Assembly (NCBI RefSeq): GCF_014205135.1
Contig: NZ_JACHMY010000001.1
Coordinates: 868,001 to 932,000, forward strand
From: Kribbella italica
GTDB taxonomy: Bacteria; Actinomycetota; Actinomycetes; Propionibacteriales; Kribbellaceae
Reading direction: 5' to 3'
DNA: 64,000 bases
The position numbers and the translations under genes were made by a program. Numbering within the stretch: the first letter of the stretch is position 1; the number at the start of each line of letters is the position of its first letter. This document shows positions 9,009 to 18,541 of this stretch, in pieces. The notes beneath the pieces are model-generated. The model had not been told where the DNA came from, made no database searches, and saw only the letters and a program-made list of their open reading frames with translations.

Positions 9009-10484
9009 GTGAGCGGAGTCAGTGGCGCCCACCGTCCTGTCTGGCTGGTCCCGCACGAGGTTCCGGCGATCGTGCCGCGCTCGTCCCGGGCCACCGAGCC
9101 CCGCTGGGTCGGTGTCTACCGCTGGGCCGCGGTCGGTGGCGACCTGCTGGCCGCGATGACCGGCATCTCGATCGCCCTGCTGACCCGCTTCGGATACCAG
9201 GTGGGCAGCGGATACCTGGTGCTCAGCAGCTTGATGCCGCTGGCCTGGGTCGCCGTGGTCGCTCTGTCCAAGGGGTACGACTCGCGCTACTTCGGCACCG
9301 GGCCGGACGAGTTCCGCTCGTTGCTGCGCTCGGGCGTAGGCCTCACGGCCGCGGTCGCGCTGGTCTCCTACGCGACGAGGACCGAGATCGCTCGCGGCTT
9401 CGTCGTCCTGGCCATCCCGGTGATCGTGACCGCTTCACTGGTCCTGCGGTACGCGCTGCGCAAGGATCTGCACCGGCACCGCGTCCGTGGCCGGTGCATG
9501 CACCGGGTCCTGGTGGTCGGTCACGCCGGTCCGGCAGCGACCTTGTGTGAACACCTGGAGAGCCGCCCGACCGACGGACTCAGGGTCGTCGCGACCTGCG
9601 GACCGCCCGGTGCCGGAGCCTCGGACGGGCCGCTGCAGCCGGACGAGCTGAACGGGACCGACATCGTCGCGGCCGTCGACCGGCACGCCGTCGAGGTGGT
9701 CGCTGTCGCGACCGATCCCGAACTGGCCGGGCAGTCCCTGCGCCGGCTCTCGTGGGCGCTGGAGCAGCGCGGCGTCGAGCTGATCGTCTCGCCGGGCATC
9801 ATCGAGGTCGCCGGCCCGCGGATCTCGGTCCGCCCCGTGGCCGGACTGTCCCTGCTGCACCTGGAGCGGCCCTCGGTGAGCGGGGGACCGCACATGCTGA
9901 AGGCGATCTTCGACCGGACGCTCGCACTGGGCCTGCTGATCCTCCTGTCCCCGCTGATGATCGGCCTGGCCATCGCCGTCAAGGTCTCCAGCCCCGGCAG
10001 CGTGCTGTTTCGCCAGCGCCGGGTCGGCCGGGCGGGCGAAGAGTTCACGATGCTGAAGTTCCGCAGCATGTACTCCGACGCCGAGCAGCGTCTCGGCGAC
10101 CTGTACGCGCTCAGCGACGGCAACGGCGTGATCTTCAAGATGCGCGACGACCCGCGGATGACGCCGCTCGGCCGGCAGATCCGGAGGTTCTCGCTCGACG
10201 AGCTGCCGCAGCTGATCAACGTCCTGCGCGGCGACATGTCGCTGGTCGGCCCGCGGCCTCCGCTGTCGGAGGAAGTCGCGCTGTACGCCGCGGACGACTC
10301 CCGGCGGATGCTGGTCAAGCCAGGGATCACCGGGCTGTGGCAGGTGAGCGGCCGCAGCGATCTGTCGTGGGACGAGTCGGTCCGGCTTGACCTGCGGTAC
10401 GTCGACAACTGGTCGATGACGCTGGACCTGCTCATCCTCTGGAAGACTGTGCGCGCGGTGATCTACGGAGCGGGAGCCTACTGA
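9009..10484 (+). CDS. Polyprenyl-phosphate sugar-1-phosphate transferase (polysaccharide-initiating glycosyltransferase)
   Basis: A 491-residue membrane enzyme of the WbaP/EpsE/CpsE type that starts glycan synthesis by moving a sugar 1-phosphate onto undecaprenyl phosphate. It has N-terminal hydrophobic helices (about residues 40-160), a central Rossmann-like domain (about 165-285), then a membrane-anchored catalytic domain. Hallmarks of the latter are FRQRRVGRAGEEFTMLKFRS, DDPRMTPLGRQIRRFSLDEL, PQLINVLRGDMSLVGPRPPL and KPGITGLWQVSGRS. The GTG at 9009 follows GAAGGG. It leads an operon with fcl, gmd, a WecG-type transferase and a flippase, so it probably starts a GDP-sugar-dependent repeat unit. 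Confidence 0.88.
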   Translation: MSGVSGAHRPVWLVPHEVPAIVPRSSRATEPRWVGVYRWAAVGGDLLAAMTGISIALLTRFGYQVGSGYLVLSSLMPLAWVAVVALSKGYDSRYFGTGPDEFRSLLRSGVGLTAAVALVSYATRTEIARGFVVLAIPVIVTASLVLRYALRKDLHRHRVRGRCMHRVLVVGHAGPAATLCEHLESRPTDGLRVVATCGPPGAGASDGPLQPDELNGTDIVAAVDRHAVEVVAVATDPELAGQSLRRLSWALEQRGVELIVSPGIIEVAGPRISVRPVAGLSLLHLERPSVSGGPHMLKAIFDRTLALGLLILLSPLMIGLAIAVKVSSPGSVLFRQRRVGRAGEEFTMLKFRSMYSDAEQRLGDLYALSDGNGVIFKMRDDPRMTPLGRQIRRFSLDELPQLINVLRGDMSLVGPRPPLSEEVALYAADDSRRMLVKPGITGLWQVSGRSDLSWDESVRLDLRYVDNWSMTLDLLILWKTVRAVIYGAGAY

Positions 10485-11428
10485 TGACGATCGACCCCCG
10501 GTCCCCGATCTATGTCGCGGGGCATCGTGGTCTGGTCGGATCGGCCGTCTGGCGACGGCTGGAGCAGGCCGGGTGCAGCCAGCTGATCGGCGCGACGTCG
10601 GCCGAGCTCGACCTGCGGGACCGGGCCGCCACGACGGCGTTCCTGGCCGAGCACCGCCCGGCCGTGGTGATCGACGCGGCCGCCCGGGTCGGCGGCATCC
10701 TGGCCAACCGCGACCACCCGACCGAGTTCCTCAGCGACAACCTGCGGATCCAGGTCAACCTGATGGACGCCGCGCTCGAGGTCCGGGTGCCGCGGCTGCT
10801 GTTCCTCGGCTCGTCGTGCATCTACCCGAAGTACGCCGAGCAGCCGATCCGCGAGTCGAGCCTGCTGACCGGTGAGCTGGAGCCCACCAACGACGCGTAC
10901 GCGATCGCCAAGATCGCCGGCCTCCTGCAGGTCCAAGCGGTCCGAAGGCAATATGGGCTGAACTGGATCTCCGCGATGCCGACCAACCTGTACGGGCCGA
11001 ACGACAACTTCGACCCGGTCAGCTCGCACGTGCTGCCCGCGCTGATCCGCCGCTTCCACGAGGCCAAGGTGAACGGCGACGACAAGGTGGTGCTGTGGGG
11101 GACCGGCACGCCGCGGCGCGAGTTCCTGCACGTGGACGACCTGGCCGACGCCTGCCTGTACCTGCTGAACCACTACGACGACCCGGCGCCGATCAACGTC
11201 GGCGTCGGCACCGACCTGACCATCCAGGAGCTGGCCGGGCTGGTCGCCCGCGTCGTCGGCTACACCGGTGCCATCGGCAACGATCCGACCAAGCCCGACG
11301 GGACGCCGCGCAAGCTGCTCGACGTCAGCCGGCTGCGCGACCTCGGCTGGGCGCCGGCCGTCGACCTCGAGCCCGGCCTCGCGCAGACCTACGCCTGGTA
11401 CCTCGACCACCTGGGAGCTGACCGATGA
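10484..11428 (+). CDS. fcl: GDP-L-fucose synthase (GDP-4-keto-6-deoxymannose 3,5-epimerase/4-reductase)
   Basis: A 314-residue short-chain dehydrogenase that converts GDP-4-keto-6-deoxy-D-mannose to GDP-L-fucose with NADPH. Clear signs are the nucleotide loop [26 protein letters not shown] with the catalytic Ser, YAIAKIAG with the Tyr-Lys pair, and [11 protein letters not shown]. Length is normal. It overlaps the priming transferase stop (TGATG) and is followed by gmd with an ATGA overlap. The pathway order (gmd then fcl) is the reverse of the gene order. Confidence 0.93.
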   Translation: MTIDPRSPIYVAGHRGLVGSAVWRRLEQAGCSQLIGATSAELDLRDRAATTAFLAEHRPAVVIDAAARVGGILANRDHPTEFLSDNLRIQVNLMDAALEVRVPRLLFLGSSCIYPKYAEQPIRESSLLTGELEPTNDAYAIAKIAGLLQVQAVRRQYGLNWISAMPTNLYGPNDNFDPVSSHVLPALIRRFHEAKVNGDDKVVLWGTGTPRREFLHVDDLADACLYLLNHYDDPAPINVGVGTDLTIQELAGLVARVVGYTGAIGNDPTKPDGTPRKLLDVSRLRDLGWAPAVDLEPGLAQTYAWYLDHLGADR

Positions 11429-12414
11429 AGAAGGCCCTGATCACCGGGATCACCGGTCAGGACGGCTCGTACCTCGCCGAGCTGCTGCTGGCCAAGGGAT
11501 ACCAGGTGCACGGGCTGATCCGTCGGGCCAGCACGTTCAACACCCACCGGATCAACCACCTGTACGCCGATCCGCACGAGGACGACAAGCGGCTGTTCCT
11601 GCACTACGCCGACCTGACCGACGGGTCGCGGCTCGTCACGCTGCTGGCCTCGATCCAGCCCGACGAGGTCTACCACCTGGCCGCGCAGAGCCACGTCCGG
11701 GTGAGCTTCGACGAGCCGGAGTACACCGGTGACACCACCGGGATGGGCACCACCCGGCTGCTCGAGGCGATCCGGATGATCGGGCTGGACTGCCGGTTCT
11801 ACCAGGCCAGCTCGTCGGAGATGTTCGGCGCGACGCCGCCGCCGCAGAACGAGCAGACCCCGTTCTACCCGCGGTCGCCGTACGGCGCGGCCAAGGTCTA
11901 CAGCTACTGGATGACCCGGAACTACCGCGAGGCGTACGACATGTTCGCCGTCAACGGGATCCTGTTCAACCACGAGAGCCCACGCCGCGGCGAGACGTTC
12001 GTGACGCGCAAGATCACCCGCGCGGTGGCGCGGATCAAGCTGGGCCTGGAGAAACGCCTCTACCTGGGCAACCTGGAGGCGTGCCGCGACTGGGGCTACG
12101 CGCCGGAGTACGTCGAGGGCATGTGGCGGATGCTGCAGCACCACGAGCCGAGCGACTACGTGGTCGCCACCGGCACGTCGTACTCGGTGCGGGACTTCGT
12201 CCAGCTGTCCTTCCAGCACGCGGGGCTGGACTGGGAGGCGCACGTCGACTACGACCAGCGCTACGAGCGGCCGACCGAGGTGGACTCGCTGATCGGCGAC
12301 GCCTCCAAGGCGCAGACCGAGCTGAGCTGGAAAGCGCAGGTGCACGTGCCCGAGCTGGTCCGCATCATGGTGGACGCCGACCTGGCCGCCCTCACCGAGC
12401 AGGCGGACGCATGA
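11425..12414 (+). CDS. gmd: GDP-mannose 4,6-dehydratase
   Basis: A 329-residue NADP-dependent dehydratase making GDP-4-keto-6-deoxy-D-mannose from GDP-D-mannose. Diagnostic features are the N-terminal [34 protein letters not shown], the Ser-Ser-Glu site QASSSEMFG, the Tyr-Lys site [15 protein letters not shown] and [16 protein letters not shown]. With fcl it gives GDP-L-fucose, or it can supply other GDP-6-deoxy sugars. It overlaps both neighbours by ATGA. No manC/manB genes for GDP-mannose supply are in the window. Confidence 0.94.
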   Translation: MKKALITGITGQDGSYLAELLLAKGYQVHGLIRRASTFNTHRINHLYADPHEDDKRLFLHYADLTDGSRLVTLLASIQPDEVYHLAAQSHVRVSFDEPEYTGDTTGMGTTRLLEAIRMIGLDCRFYQASSSEMFGATPPPQNEQTPFYPRSPYGAAKVYSYWMTRNYREAYDMFAVNGILFNHESPRRGETFVTRKITRAVARIKLGLEKRLYLGNLEACRDWGYAPEYVEGMWRMLQHHEPSDYVVATGTSYSVRDFVQLSFQHAGLDWEAHVDYDQRYERPTEVDSLIGDASKAQTELSWKAQVHVPELVRIMVDADLAALTEQADA

Positions 12415-13214
12415 CAGTCGGGGAGACCGGCGCCTGGACCAGCACCGGGGACGGGACCGGGTGGGATCAGCGGGTCGACGTCCTGGGGATCCATGTCAGC
12501 GTGACGGATCTGGATGACACGGTCGAGACGTTCGGCAAGTGGATCGGTGACCAGCAGCGGCAGTTGGTCTGTGTGGCCGACATGAACGCGCTGCTGCACG
12601 CGCGGGCCGACGCGGAGCTCACGCGCGTGTACAACTCGTCGGGGCTGACGCTTCCGGACGGGATGCCGCTGGTGTGGTCGGGCAAGCGGGCCGGGTTCGA
12701 CCGGATGGCCCGGGTCTGTGGGCCGGACCTGCTGGAGCGGGTGATGGCGGAGGCGGCCGAGCGCGGCTGGTCGCAGTACTTCTACGGCGGCGCCGACGGC
12801 GTACCGGAGCAGTTGCGGGACACCTTCGTCCAGCGGCACCCGCGGCTGAAGGTGGCGGGTGCCTACTCCCCGCCGTACCGGGCGCTCTCGGCCGAGGAGG
12901 ACGCGGAGGTCGTCGACCGGCTCAACGCGGCCCAGCCGGACATCATCTGGGTCGGGCTGGGTGCGCCGAAGCAGGAGCGCTGGATGGCCGAGCACCGCGA
13001 CCGGTTGGACGCGGCGATCCTGATCGGCGTCGGTGCGGCGTTCGACTTCCACACCGGGCGGCTGGACCGCGCGCCGTCCTGGATGCAGAAGTCCGGGCTG
13101 GAGTGGAGCTACCGGCTGTACAAGGAGCCGCGCCGGCTGTGGCGGCGGTACGTGCTGGGCATTCCGCGGTTCGTCGTGGGCGTGCTGCGGCAGCCTCCGA
13201 AGCCGGTTTCTTGA
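12411..13214 (+). CDS. WecG/TagA/CpsF family glycosyltransferase
   Basis: A 267-residue GT26-type transferase that adds the second sugar, usually an N-acetyl amino sugar or uronic acid, to an undecaprenyl-linked monosaccharide. The ATG at 12411 overlaps the gmd stop. Family marks are [38 protein letters not shown] and [15 protein letters not shown], followed by [16 protein letters not shown]. No signal peptide or membrane helix is evident, in line with peripheral action at the inner face of the membrane. It fits directly after the priming transferase in the same operon. Confidence 0.88.
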   Translation: MTVGETGAWTSTGDGTGWDQRVDVLGIHVSVTDLDDTVETFGKWIGDQQRQLVCVADMNALLHARADAELTRVYNSSGLTLPDGMPLVWSGKRAGFDRMARVCGPDLLERVMAEAAERGWSQYFYGGADGVPEQLRDTFVQRHPRLKVAGAYSPPYRALSAEEDAEVVDRLNAAQPDIIWVGLGAPKQERWMAEHRDRLDAAILIGVGAAFDFHTGRLDRAPSWMQKSGLEWSYRLYKEPRRLWRRYVLGIPRFVVGVLRQPPKPVS

Positions 13215-14521
13215 AACTTCCCCAGCTCAGCAAGCTGGCCGGGCCCGCGGGCCGGGCCGGGTGGGGACTGGCCGACCAAGGACTGTCCAGCCTCAGCAAC
13301 CTGGCCGTCGGCGTACTCGTCGCCCGCAGCAGCAGCGTGGCCGACTTCGGGGTCTACGCGCTCGCCTTCGGCGGCTACACGATCGCGCTGAACGTCTCGC
13401 GCGCGGTCGCGACCGAGCCGCTGGCGGTCCGGCACTCCGGTGACCGCACGCCGTCGTGGGAGAAGGCGGTGCGCTCCGGTACGGCGACCGCCCTGCTCGC
13501 CGGGCTGGCCGCGATGGTCGTCGGGCTGATCATCGCGGCGTTGCCCGGCGTACCGGCGCACGGCGTACTGATCGCTTTTGCGGTGACGATGCCGGGGCTG
13601 CTGCTGCAGGACGCCTGGCGGTGGGCCTTCTTCGTCGTCGGCGACAGCCGGCGGGCGTTCCTCAACGACCTGGTGTGGCTGGTCGCGATGGGCGTGCTGT
13701 TCGGCGGGCTCTACCTGACCGGCTCGGCGACGGCGTTCTCGCTGACACTGTGCTGGGGGCTCGGCGCGGTGATCGCCGCGGTGTTCGGCCGGTTCCAGAC
13801 CGGTCTGCTGCCGCGTTTCCGGCTGGTCAAGCACTGGCTGAAGGAGAACCGGGACCTCACTCCCAAGTACGTCGGGGAGATGCTCGCGGTCAGCGGGACG
13901 ATCCAGGTCTACATGCTCGGCATCACCGCGGCCGCGAGCATCGCCGCGGTCTCGGGCATCCGTGGCGCCCAGGTGCTGCTCGGGCCGGTGAACGTGCTCA
14001 ACCAGGGGATCCGCGCGGTCGCCGTACCGGAGGCTGCCCGGGCGTTGAAGCACTCGCACCGCCGCCTCTGGCGAGTAGGCCTGGTCATCTCCTTCGGGGT
14101 AGGCGCGGGCGCACTCGCCTGGGGAGCCGTCTTCCTGCTCCTCCCGGAATCCATCGGCCGGGCCCTGCTGGGCCCCGGCGTCTGGGCCGAGGCCAGCGCG
14201 GTCATGGTCCCGGTGATCCTCCTGCAGGCCCTGGGCGCCTCCAACGCCGGCGCCTTCGCAATCATGCGCGCCCTGGCCGCCGCCGGCCGGGGCCTCCGCG
14301 TCCGCTTGATCTCCTCGGTCGTCCTCATCACCGCAGGCGTCACCGGAGCCGCCCTGGGCGACGCCCAGGGCGCCGCCTGGGGCCTGGCCTCCGCAGCCTT
14401 CTGCACGCTGCTCCTGTGGTGGCACGAGGCCCACAGAGCCCTGAAAGCCCACCGGGAAGCAGCCCACAACGCAGAACGTGGTGGGCCCGCCGAAGCGGAT
14501 CCCACCACGTCCCTGCTCTAA
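13211..14521 (+). CDS. Second polysaccharide flippase, Wzx/MATE-like
   Basis: A 436-residue protein with about 12 to 14 membrane helices, paralogous to the protein at 2651 (shared GWGLADQ, VARS, WRWAFF against WRFAFF). The most economical start is the TTG at 13211, which overlaps the upstream stop as TTGA; no strong ribosome-binding site precedes it, so starting by coupling is likely. The C-terminal tail is charged. The gene ends 7 bp from the convergent beta-propeller gene, with no evident terminator hairpin. It should export the repeat unit made by this second operon. Confidence 0.78.
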   Translation: MKLPQLSKLAGPAGRAGWGLADQGLSSLSNLAVGVLVARSSSVADFGVYALAFGGYTIALNVSRAVATEPLAVRHSGDRTPSWEKAVRSGTATALLAGLAAMVVGLIIAALPGVPAHGVLIAFAVTMPGLLLQDAWRWAFFVVGDSRRAFLNDLVWLVAMGVLFGGLYLTGSATAFSLTLCWGLGAVIAAVFGRFQTGLLPRFRLVKHWLKENRDLTPKYVGEMLAVSGTIQVYMLGITAAASIAAVSGIRGAQVLLGPVNVLNQGIRAVAVPEAARALKHSHRRLWRVGLVISFGVGAGALAWGAVFLLLPESIGRALLGPGVWAEASAVMVPVILLQALGASNAGAFAIMRALAAAGRGLRVRLISSVVLITAGVTGAALGDAQGAAWGLASAAFCTLLLWWHEAHRALKAHREAAHNAERGGPAEADPTTSLL

Positions 14522-14528
14522 ACGCCGG

Positions 14529-16058
14529 CTACCTCACCGTGACGGTCACCGAGGTGGCGGACTTGACGACGTTGCGGCCGTCGAGGACCTCGACGCGGTA
14601 GTTGACCTTCTGGCCGGTCTTCACCCCGGTGTCGGTGTGGGTGACGAGTTGCGCGGCCTGCCACTTGTAGGTGTTGCGGTTCCACGTGCCGACCAGCCGG
14701 GTGCCCTGGTAGAGCTTGTAGGTCATCGTGATGTTGTCCGGGTCGACGACGGTCTTGAAGGACAGGCCGACCTTGTTCTTGACCGGGCTGTTCGCCGCGG
14801 GGGCGGGCGGGGCCGGTGCCTTCGCGCCGCCGATCGCGTTGGTGAAGCGGGTGATGCCCTGCTGGCCGACCCCGTTCACCTTCAGGAAGTCACCGCCGAC
14901 CCACAGGTCGGTGCCGGTGGCGGCCATTGCCAGCGGGCCGACCTTGGTCGAGCTGGCCGGATCGGCGTCGGTGTTGGGGAACCAGGGGCCGAGCTTGCCG
15001 GTCACCCCGGAGTGCGCGAGCAGGTAGTGCGTGCCCGAGCCGTCCTTGAAGTACGACGGGTCGTCCGGGCTGCAGTTGTGCGCGTGCGAGCCCTTGTAGA
15101 GCCAGTTGCCGATCGCCTTGACCGCCTCGGTCGCACCGAGGCACTTGCTCTGCCACAGCAGCTTGCCGGTGGCCACGTCCGCGGCCAGGATCCCGTCGTA
15201 GCAGCCGGCGCCGTCACCGCCGTTGGCGACGAACACCTTCGAGCCGTAGGTGTCGATGTCCTTCACCCGGGTGACGCACTTGCTGGTGGGTTCGGGGATC
15301 CACGCCTCGGCCGGCATCGCGATCGGGTCGCCGGTGCTGTTGTTCAGCGAGACCAGCGTGTTGTGGTGCTGCCTGTGCACGGTACGGAACGGTCCGCCGG
15401 CGTACACCTTGGTGCCGTTGTCGGCGACGTCGATCGCGTACACGTCGCCGTCGGCGTCCGGGTTCCACGGCATCAGCGCGCCACTGTTCAGCGCGAGCGC
15501 GGCCAGCCGGTTGCGGGGTACGCCGGAGACCCGGCCGAAGGATCCACCGATGAACACGCTGTTGCCGTAGATCGCGACCGCCTTCACGCGGTAGTTGACC
15601 GACGGCCGGAAGCTGGTCAGCGCGCCGGACGCGGCGTTGAACATCGCGATCCGGTTGCGCGGCTGCCCGTTGACCGTGGTGAAGTCCCCACCGACCACGA
15701 CCCACTTCTGGTCCAGCGAGACCGCGATGCTGTAGACGGCGCCGTTCAGCACCGGCTTGAAGCTCGAGGCGTTGCCGCTGGTGCGGCTGAACGAGGCCAG
15801 GTACGTGCGGACCGCCTCGCCCTGCCCAACCGCCTTCCCCGGCGGCCGGACCCTGGTGAACAGCCCCCCCACGAACACGTTGTTGCCCGCGATGGCGACC
15901 GCGTTCACCGGCTTGTTGGTCTGCCAGGTGCTCTGTCGCAGCGCGGAGACGGCCGTGCCGAAGCCCGGCGCGGCGGCCACCACCGGTGGACCGGCCGGGA
16001 TCAGCGCCGCGGCCAGCACGGCCGCGGCGGTGACTAGTACCAGAACTAACTTCTTCAT
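14529..16058 (-). CDS. Secreted beta-propeller protein (short form)
   Basis: A 509-residue exported protein. Residues 1-30 form a Sec signal peptide (MKKLVLVLVTAAAVLAAAL, cleavage near VAAAP). Residues 40-420 carry repeats with the pattern GGDF/GGSF-x-x-V-x-G-x-x-R-x-R-[IL]-A, as in Kelch-like or DUF5122 propellers; examples are VGGDFTTVNGQPRNRIAMF and IGGSFGRVSGVPRNRLAAL. The last 90 residues look like a fibronectin-III-like domain. It is clearly related to the neighbour at 16187, with shared SKVF/SKVY, CLGATEAVK, YKGSHAH and VGQQG[IL]TRFTNA segments. Function is unknown; a cell-surface binding role near the polysaccharide genes is a guess. Confidence 0.8.
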   Translation of the reverse strand: MKKLVLVLVTAAAVLAAALIPAGPPVVAAAPGFGTAVSALRQSTWQTNKPVNAVAIAGNNVFVGGLFTRVRPPGKAVGQGEAVRTYLASFSRTSGNASSFKPVLNGAVYSIAVSLDQKWVVVGGDFTTVNGQPRNRIAMFNAASGALTSFRPSVNYRVKAVAIYGNSVFIGGSFGRVSGVPRNRLAALALNSGALMPWNPDADGDVYAIDVADNGTKVYAGGPFRTVHRQHHNTLVSLNNSTGDPIAMPAEAWIPEPTSKCVTRVKDIDTYGSKVFVANGGDGAGCYDGILAADVATGKLLWQSKCLGATEAVKAIGNWLYKGSHAHNCSPDDPSYFKDGSGTHYLLAHSGVTGKLGPWFPNTDADPASSTKVGPLAMAATGTDLWVGGDFLKVNGVGQQGITRFTNAIGGAKAPAPPAPAANSPVKNKVGLSFKTVVDPDNITMTYKLYQGTRLVGTWNRNTYKWQAAQLVTHTDTGVKTGQKVNYRVEVLDGRNVVKSATSVTVTVR

Positions 16059-16080
16059 CGATGTCCTCAGAAAGCGGGCG

Positions 16081-16176
16081 GGCCTGTCTGTTGCAGCACG
16101 CGAAATCTAGCGCTGGTGGGAAGCAGCACGGAAGCCGACCTCCCACCAGCGTTATGACGTTGTGCTATAACAGGCC
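16081..16176. terminator. Nested inverted repeat between the propeller genes
   Basis: An inner 11-bp perfect stem (CGCTGGTGGGA at 16111-16121 with TCCCACCAGCG at 16141-16151) sits inside an outer pair (GGCCTGT at 16081-16087 with ACAGGCC at 16170-16176). It lies just past the stop of the long propeller gene on the minus strand and upstream of the short one. It is probably a terminator or attenuator that limits read-through between the two. There is no T tract. Confidence 0.5.
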
Positions 16177-16186
16177 GACCGTCCGC

Positions 16187-18385
16187 TCAGCGTGCGTTGA
16201 AATGCGCCTGGACCCGCGCGGCGTCGAGCGCGTACGGGTACACCGCCGCCTCGTCGATCGCCAGGCCGGTCTGGGTCGCGCCGCCGCCGGTCCAGTTGGC
16301 GGTGTTGTCGTAGCCGACCCGCCACCAACCGTAGTACAGGGCGGCCGTCCCGATCGTCTGGCTGCCCGCCAACACGCCGTCGACGTACAGCCGCATGGCG
16401 CCGCCGTCGTAGGTGCCGACGACGTGGTGCCACTGGTTGTTGTTCTGGTTCGACGCGCTGGTGAGCGTCCGGCGGGTGCCGTCGTTCACGCCGAAGACGA
16501 TCGCGCCGTTGCTGCGCATGTAGAGCATCCGGTCGCCGCCGTCGATGCTGTTGCCGGTCCGGGAGCTCCCGAAGCCGACGATCCGGCCGCCGCGCGTGAC
16601 GCTTTGCTTCACCCAGGCCTCGACGGTGAACTTCTGCGGCATGCTGAAGGCCTTCTCACCGACCATCCGGCCGCTGGCGTTGGTCGTCGCCGCGGTGTTG
16701 CCGGCGATCGCCCCGGCGCTGCCGAGCGTGATGCCGCTGAACGTGCCGTTGTTGCTCTGACCGGACGAGTCCACCGACGTGGTGGTGCCCGCGGCCTCAC
16801 CGAGCCGCCAGTACGCCTGCGGGCCGTCGGCCCCGATCAGCTGCTCGTACGCCGTGGACGCCGTGCTCGCGACCGTGATCGGGTCGGAGTAGTTGCCGCG
16901 CAGCGTCGTCGTACCGTCGGTCACCTCGACCCGGTAGTTGGTCACCTCGCCCGGCGTGACCGCGGTGTCGGTGTAGTGCAGCCACGGCTTGTCCCACGGC
17001 GTCGACGTGGCGGTCCAGGTCGCGATCGTGGTGTTGCTGAAGCCCTTCAGCAGCCGGTACGTCAGCGTGCTGTCGTCGTTGTCGACCACGGTCGGGAAGT
17101 GGAGCTGCACCTGACCGGGCTGCACGCTGTACGGCGTGAGCTTGGCCGGCTTCGCCGGAGCCGACCCCGGGCCCGCGTTGGTGAACCGGGTCAGGCCCTG
17201 CTGGCCGACCCCGTTGCTGGTGGTGAAGTCGCCGCCGACCCACAGGTCCGAACCGCCGGTCGCGAACGCCAGCGGGCCGACCTCGGTGGGCGGACCGGCG
17301 TTGGTGTTGGGGAACCAGGGACCGAGCTTGCCGTCGCTGAGCGACTCGGTCAGCAGGAACCGGTAGCCGAAGCCCTGCGGGAAGCCGCCGGCGCCCTGGT
17401 TGGCGCAGTCGTGCGCGTGCGAACCCTTGTAGAGCCAGCCGTTGACGACCTTGACCGCCTCGGTGGCGCCCAGGCACTGGTTCTTCCAGACCAGCGCGCC
17501 GGTCGGGACGTCCGCGGCCCAGGTGCCGTCGAAGCAGCCGCCGCCGTCACCGCCGTTGCCGAAGTAGACCTTGTCGCCGCCGGCGTCGATCGCCTTCACC
17601 CGCGTGGTGCAGGAGCCGTTCGGCGGCGGGACCGCGGACGCGGCCGGGAAGGGCAGCACCGCGCCGGTGACCGGGTCCAGGCTCGAGACCGTGTTCTGGC
17701 TGGTGCCGTTGACGGTGCTGAACTGGCCACCGGCGTACACCTTCGAGCCGTCGTCGGCCGCGTCCACGGCGTACACGTCGCCGTTCACCGCGGGCGCCCA
17801 GGGCAGCAAGGTGCCGAGGTCGGTGCTGACCGCGGCGAGCCGGAGCCGCTCGATGTTGTTGACCAGGCCGAACGAGCCGCCGAAGTACACGGCGTTGCCC
17901 GAGACCGCGATCGTCTTGACCCGGTACGAGACCGAGGGCTTCCAGTTGGTCACCAGCGCGCCGGTGGCGGTGTCGAAGGCGGCGATCCGGTTGCGGGTGA
18001 TGCCGTTGACCTTGGTGAAGTCACCGCCCACGTAGATCCGGGAGCCGTCGGCCGACGCCGCGACGGCGTACACCTGGCCGTTCAGGACCGGGTTGAAGGC
18101 GGTGACCAGGGCGCCGGTGGTCGCGTCGAAGGCGGCCAGGTAGGCCTGCCCGACCTCGTTGGTGCCCAGCGGTGAGCCCGGCGGGCGGACGCTGGTGAAC
18201 CGGCCCCCGGCGTACGCCTTGCCGCCGGCGACGACCAGGCCCTGGACGCTGGCGTTGGTCTGCCAGACCGGACTGTGCTCGGCGGACAGTGACGCGCTGA
18301 TGCTCTGGGCCGGTGTCGGTGTGAGTACTGCCCCCAGCAGTACCCCGGCAACCCCCAGGCGCGCGAACAGCCATCTCTTCTTCAT
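16187..18385 (-). CDS. Secreted beta-propeller protein with C-terminal LamG-like domain (long form)
   Basis: A 732-residue exported protein. The ATG at 18385 is preceded on the minus strand by AAGGGGGG. A signal peptide covers about residues 1-32 (VLLGAVLTPTPAQSISA). Propeller repeats cover about 40-420 (AGGRFTSVRPPGSP, VGGDFTKVNGITRNRIAAF, AGGQFSTVNGTSQN), then a fibronectin-like segment, then about 220 residues typical of LamG/concanavalin-type domains: AYWRLGEAAG, FTVEAWVKQS, NNQWHHVVGTYDGG and LYVDGVLAGSQ. The LamG part is absent from the paralogue at 14529. Carbohydrate binding at the cell surface is plausible, since LamG domains often do this; no catalytic residues were recognised. Confidence 0.82.
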   Translation of the reverse strand: MKKRWLFARLGVAGVLLGAVLTPTPAQSISASLSAEHSPVWQTNASVQGLVVAGGKAYAGGRFTSVRPPGSPLGTNEVGQAYLAAFDATTGALVTAFNPVLNGQVYAVAASADGSRIYVGGDFTKVNGITRNRIAAFDTATGALVTNWKPSVSYRVKTIAVSGNAVYFGGSFGLVNNIERLRLAAVSTDLGTLLPWAPAVNGDVYAVDAADDGSKVYAGGQFSTVNGTSQNTVSSLDPVTGAVLPFPAASAVPPPNGSCTTRVKAIDAGGDKVYFGNGGDGGGCFDGTWAADVPTGALVWKNQCLGATEAVKVVNGWLYKGSHAHDCANQGAGGFPQGFGYRFLLTESLSDGKLGPWFPNTNAGPPTEVGPLAFATGGSDLWVGGDFTTSNGVGQQGLTRFTNAGPGSAPAKPAKLTPYSVQPGQVQLHFPTVVDNDDSTLTYRLLKGFSNTTIATWTATSTPWDKPWLHYTDTAVTPGEVTNYRVEVTDGTTTLRGNYSDPITVASTASTAYEQLIGADGPQAYWRLGEAAGTTTSVDSSGQSNNGTFSGITLGSAGAIAGNTAATTNASGRMVGEKAFSMPQKFTVEAWVKQSVTRGGRIVGFGSSRTGNSIDGGDRMLYMRSNGAIVFGVNDGTRRTLTSASNQNNNQWHHVVGTYDGGAMRLYVDGVLAGSQTIGTAALYYGWWRVGYDNTANWTGGGATQTGLAIDEAAVYPYALDAARVQAHFNAR

Positions 18386-18541
18386 CGTGCGGTGTCCCCC
18401 CTTGGACAGGTACGCCGTACCACGACGGCGCTGTGTGAAGTGCTGGTCCTCGGACCCCCGCAGACGAGAGTAGGGCATCCGGGGCACTCGAGGTGAACTC
18501 CCGGTATCCTGTCCTGCGCACGCAAAGAAGTGGGGGACCGG

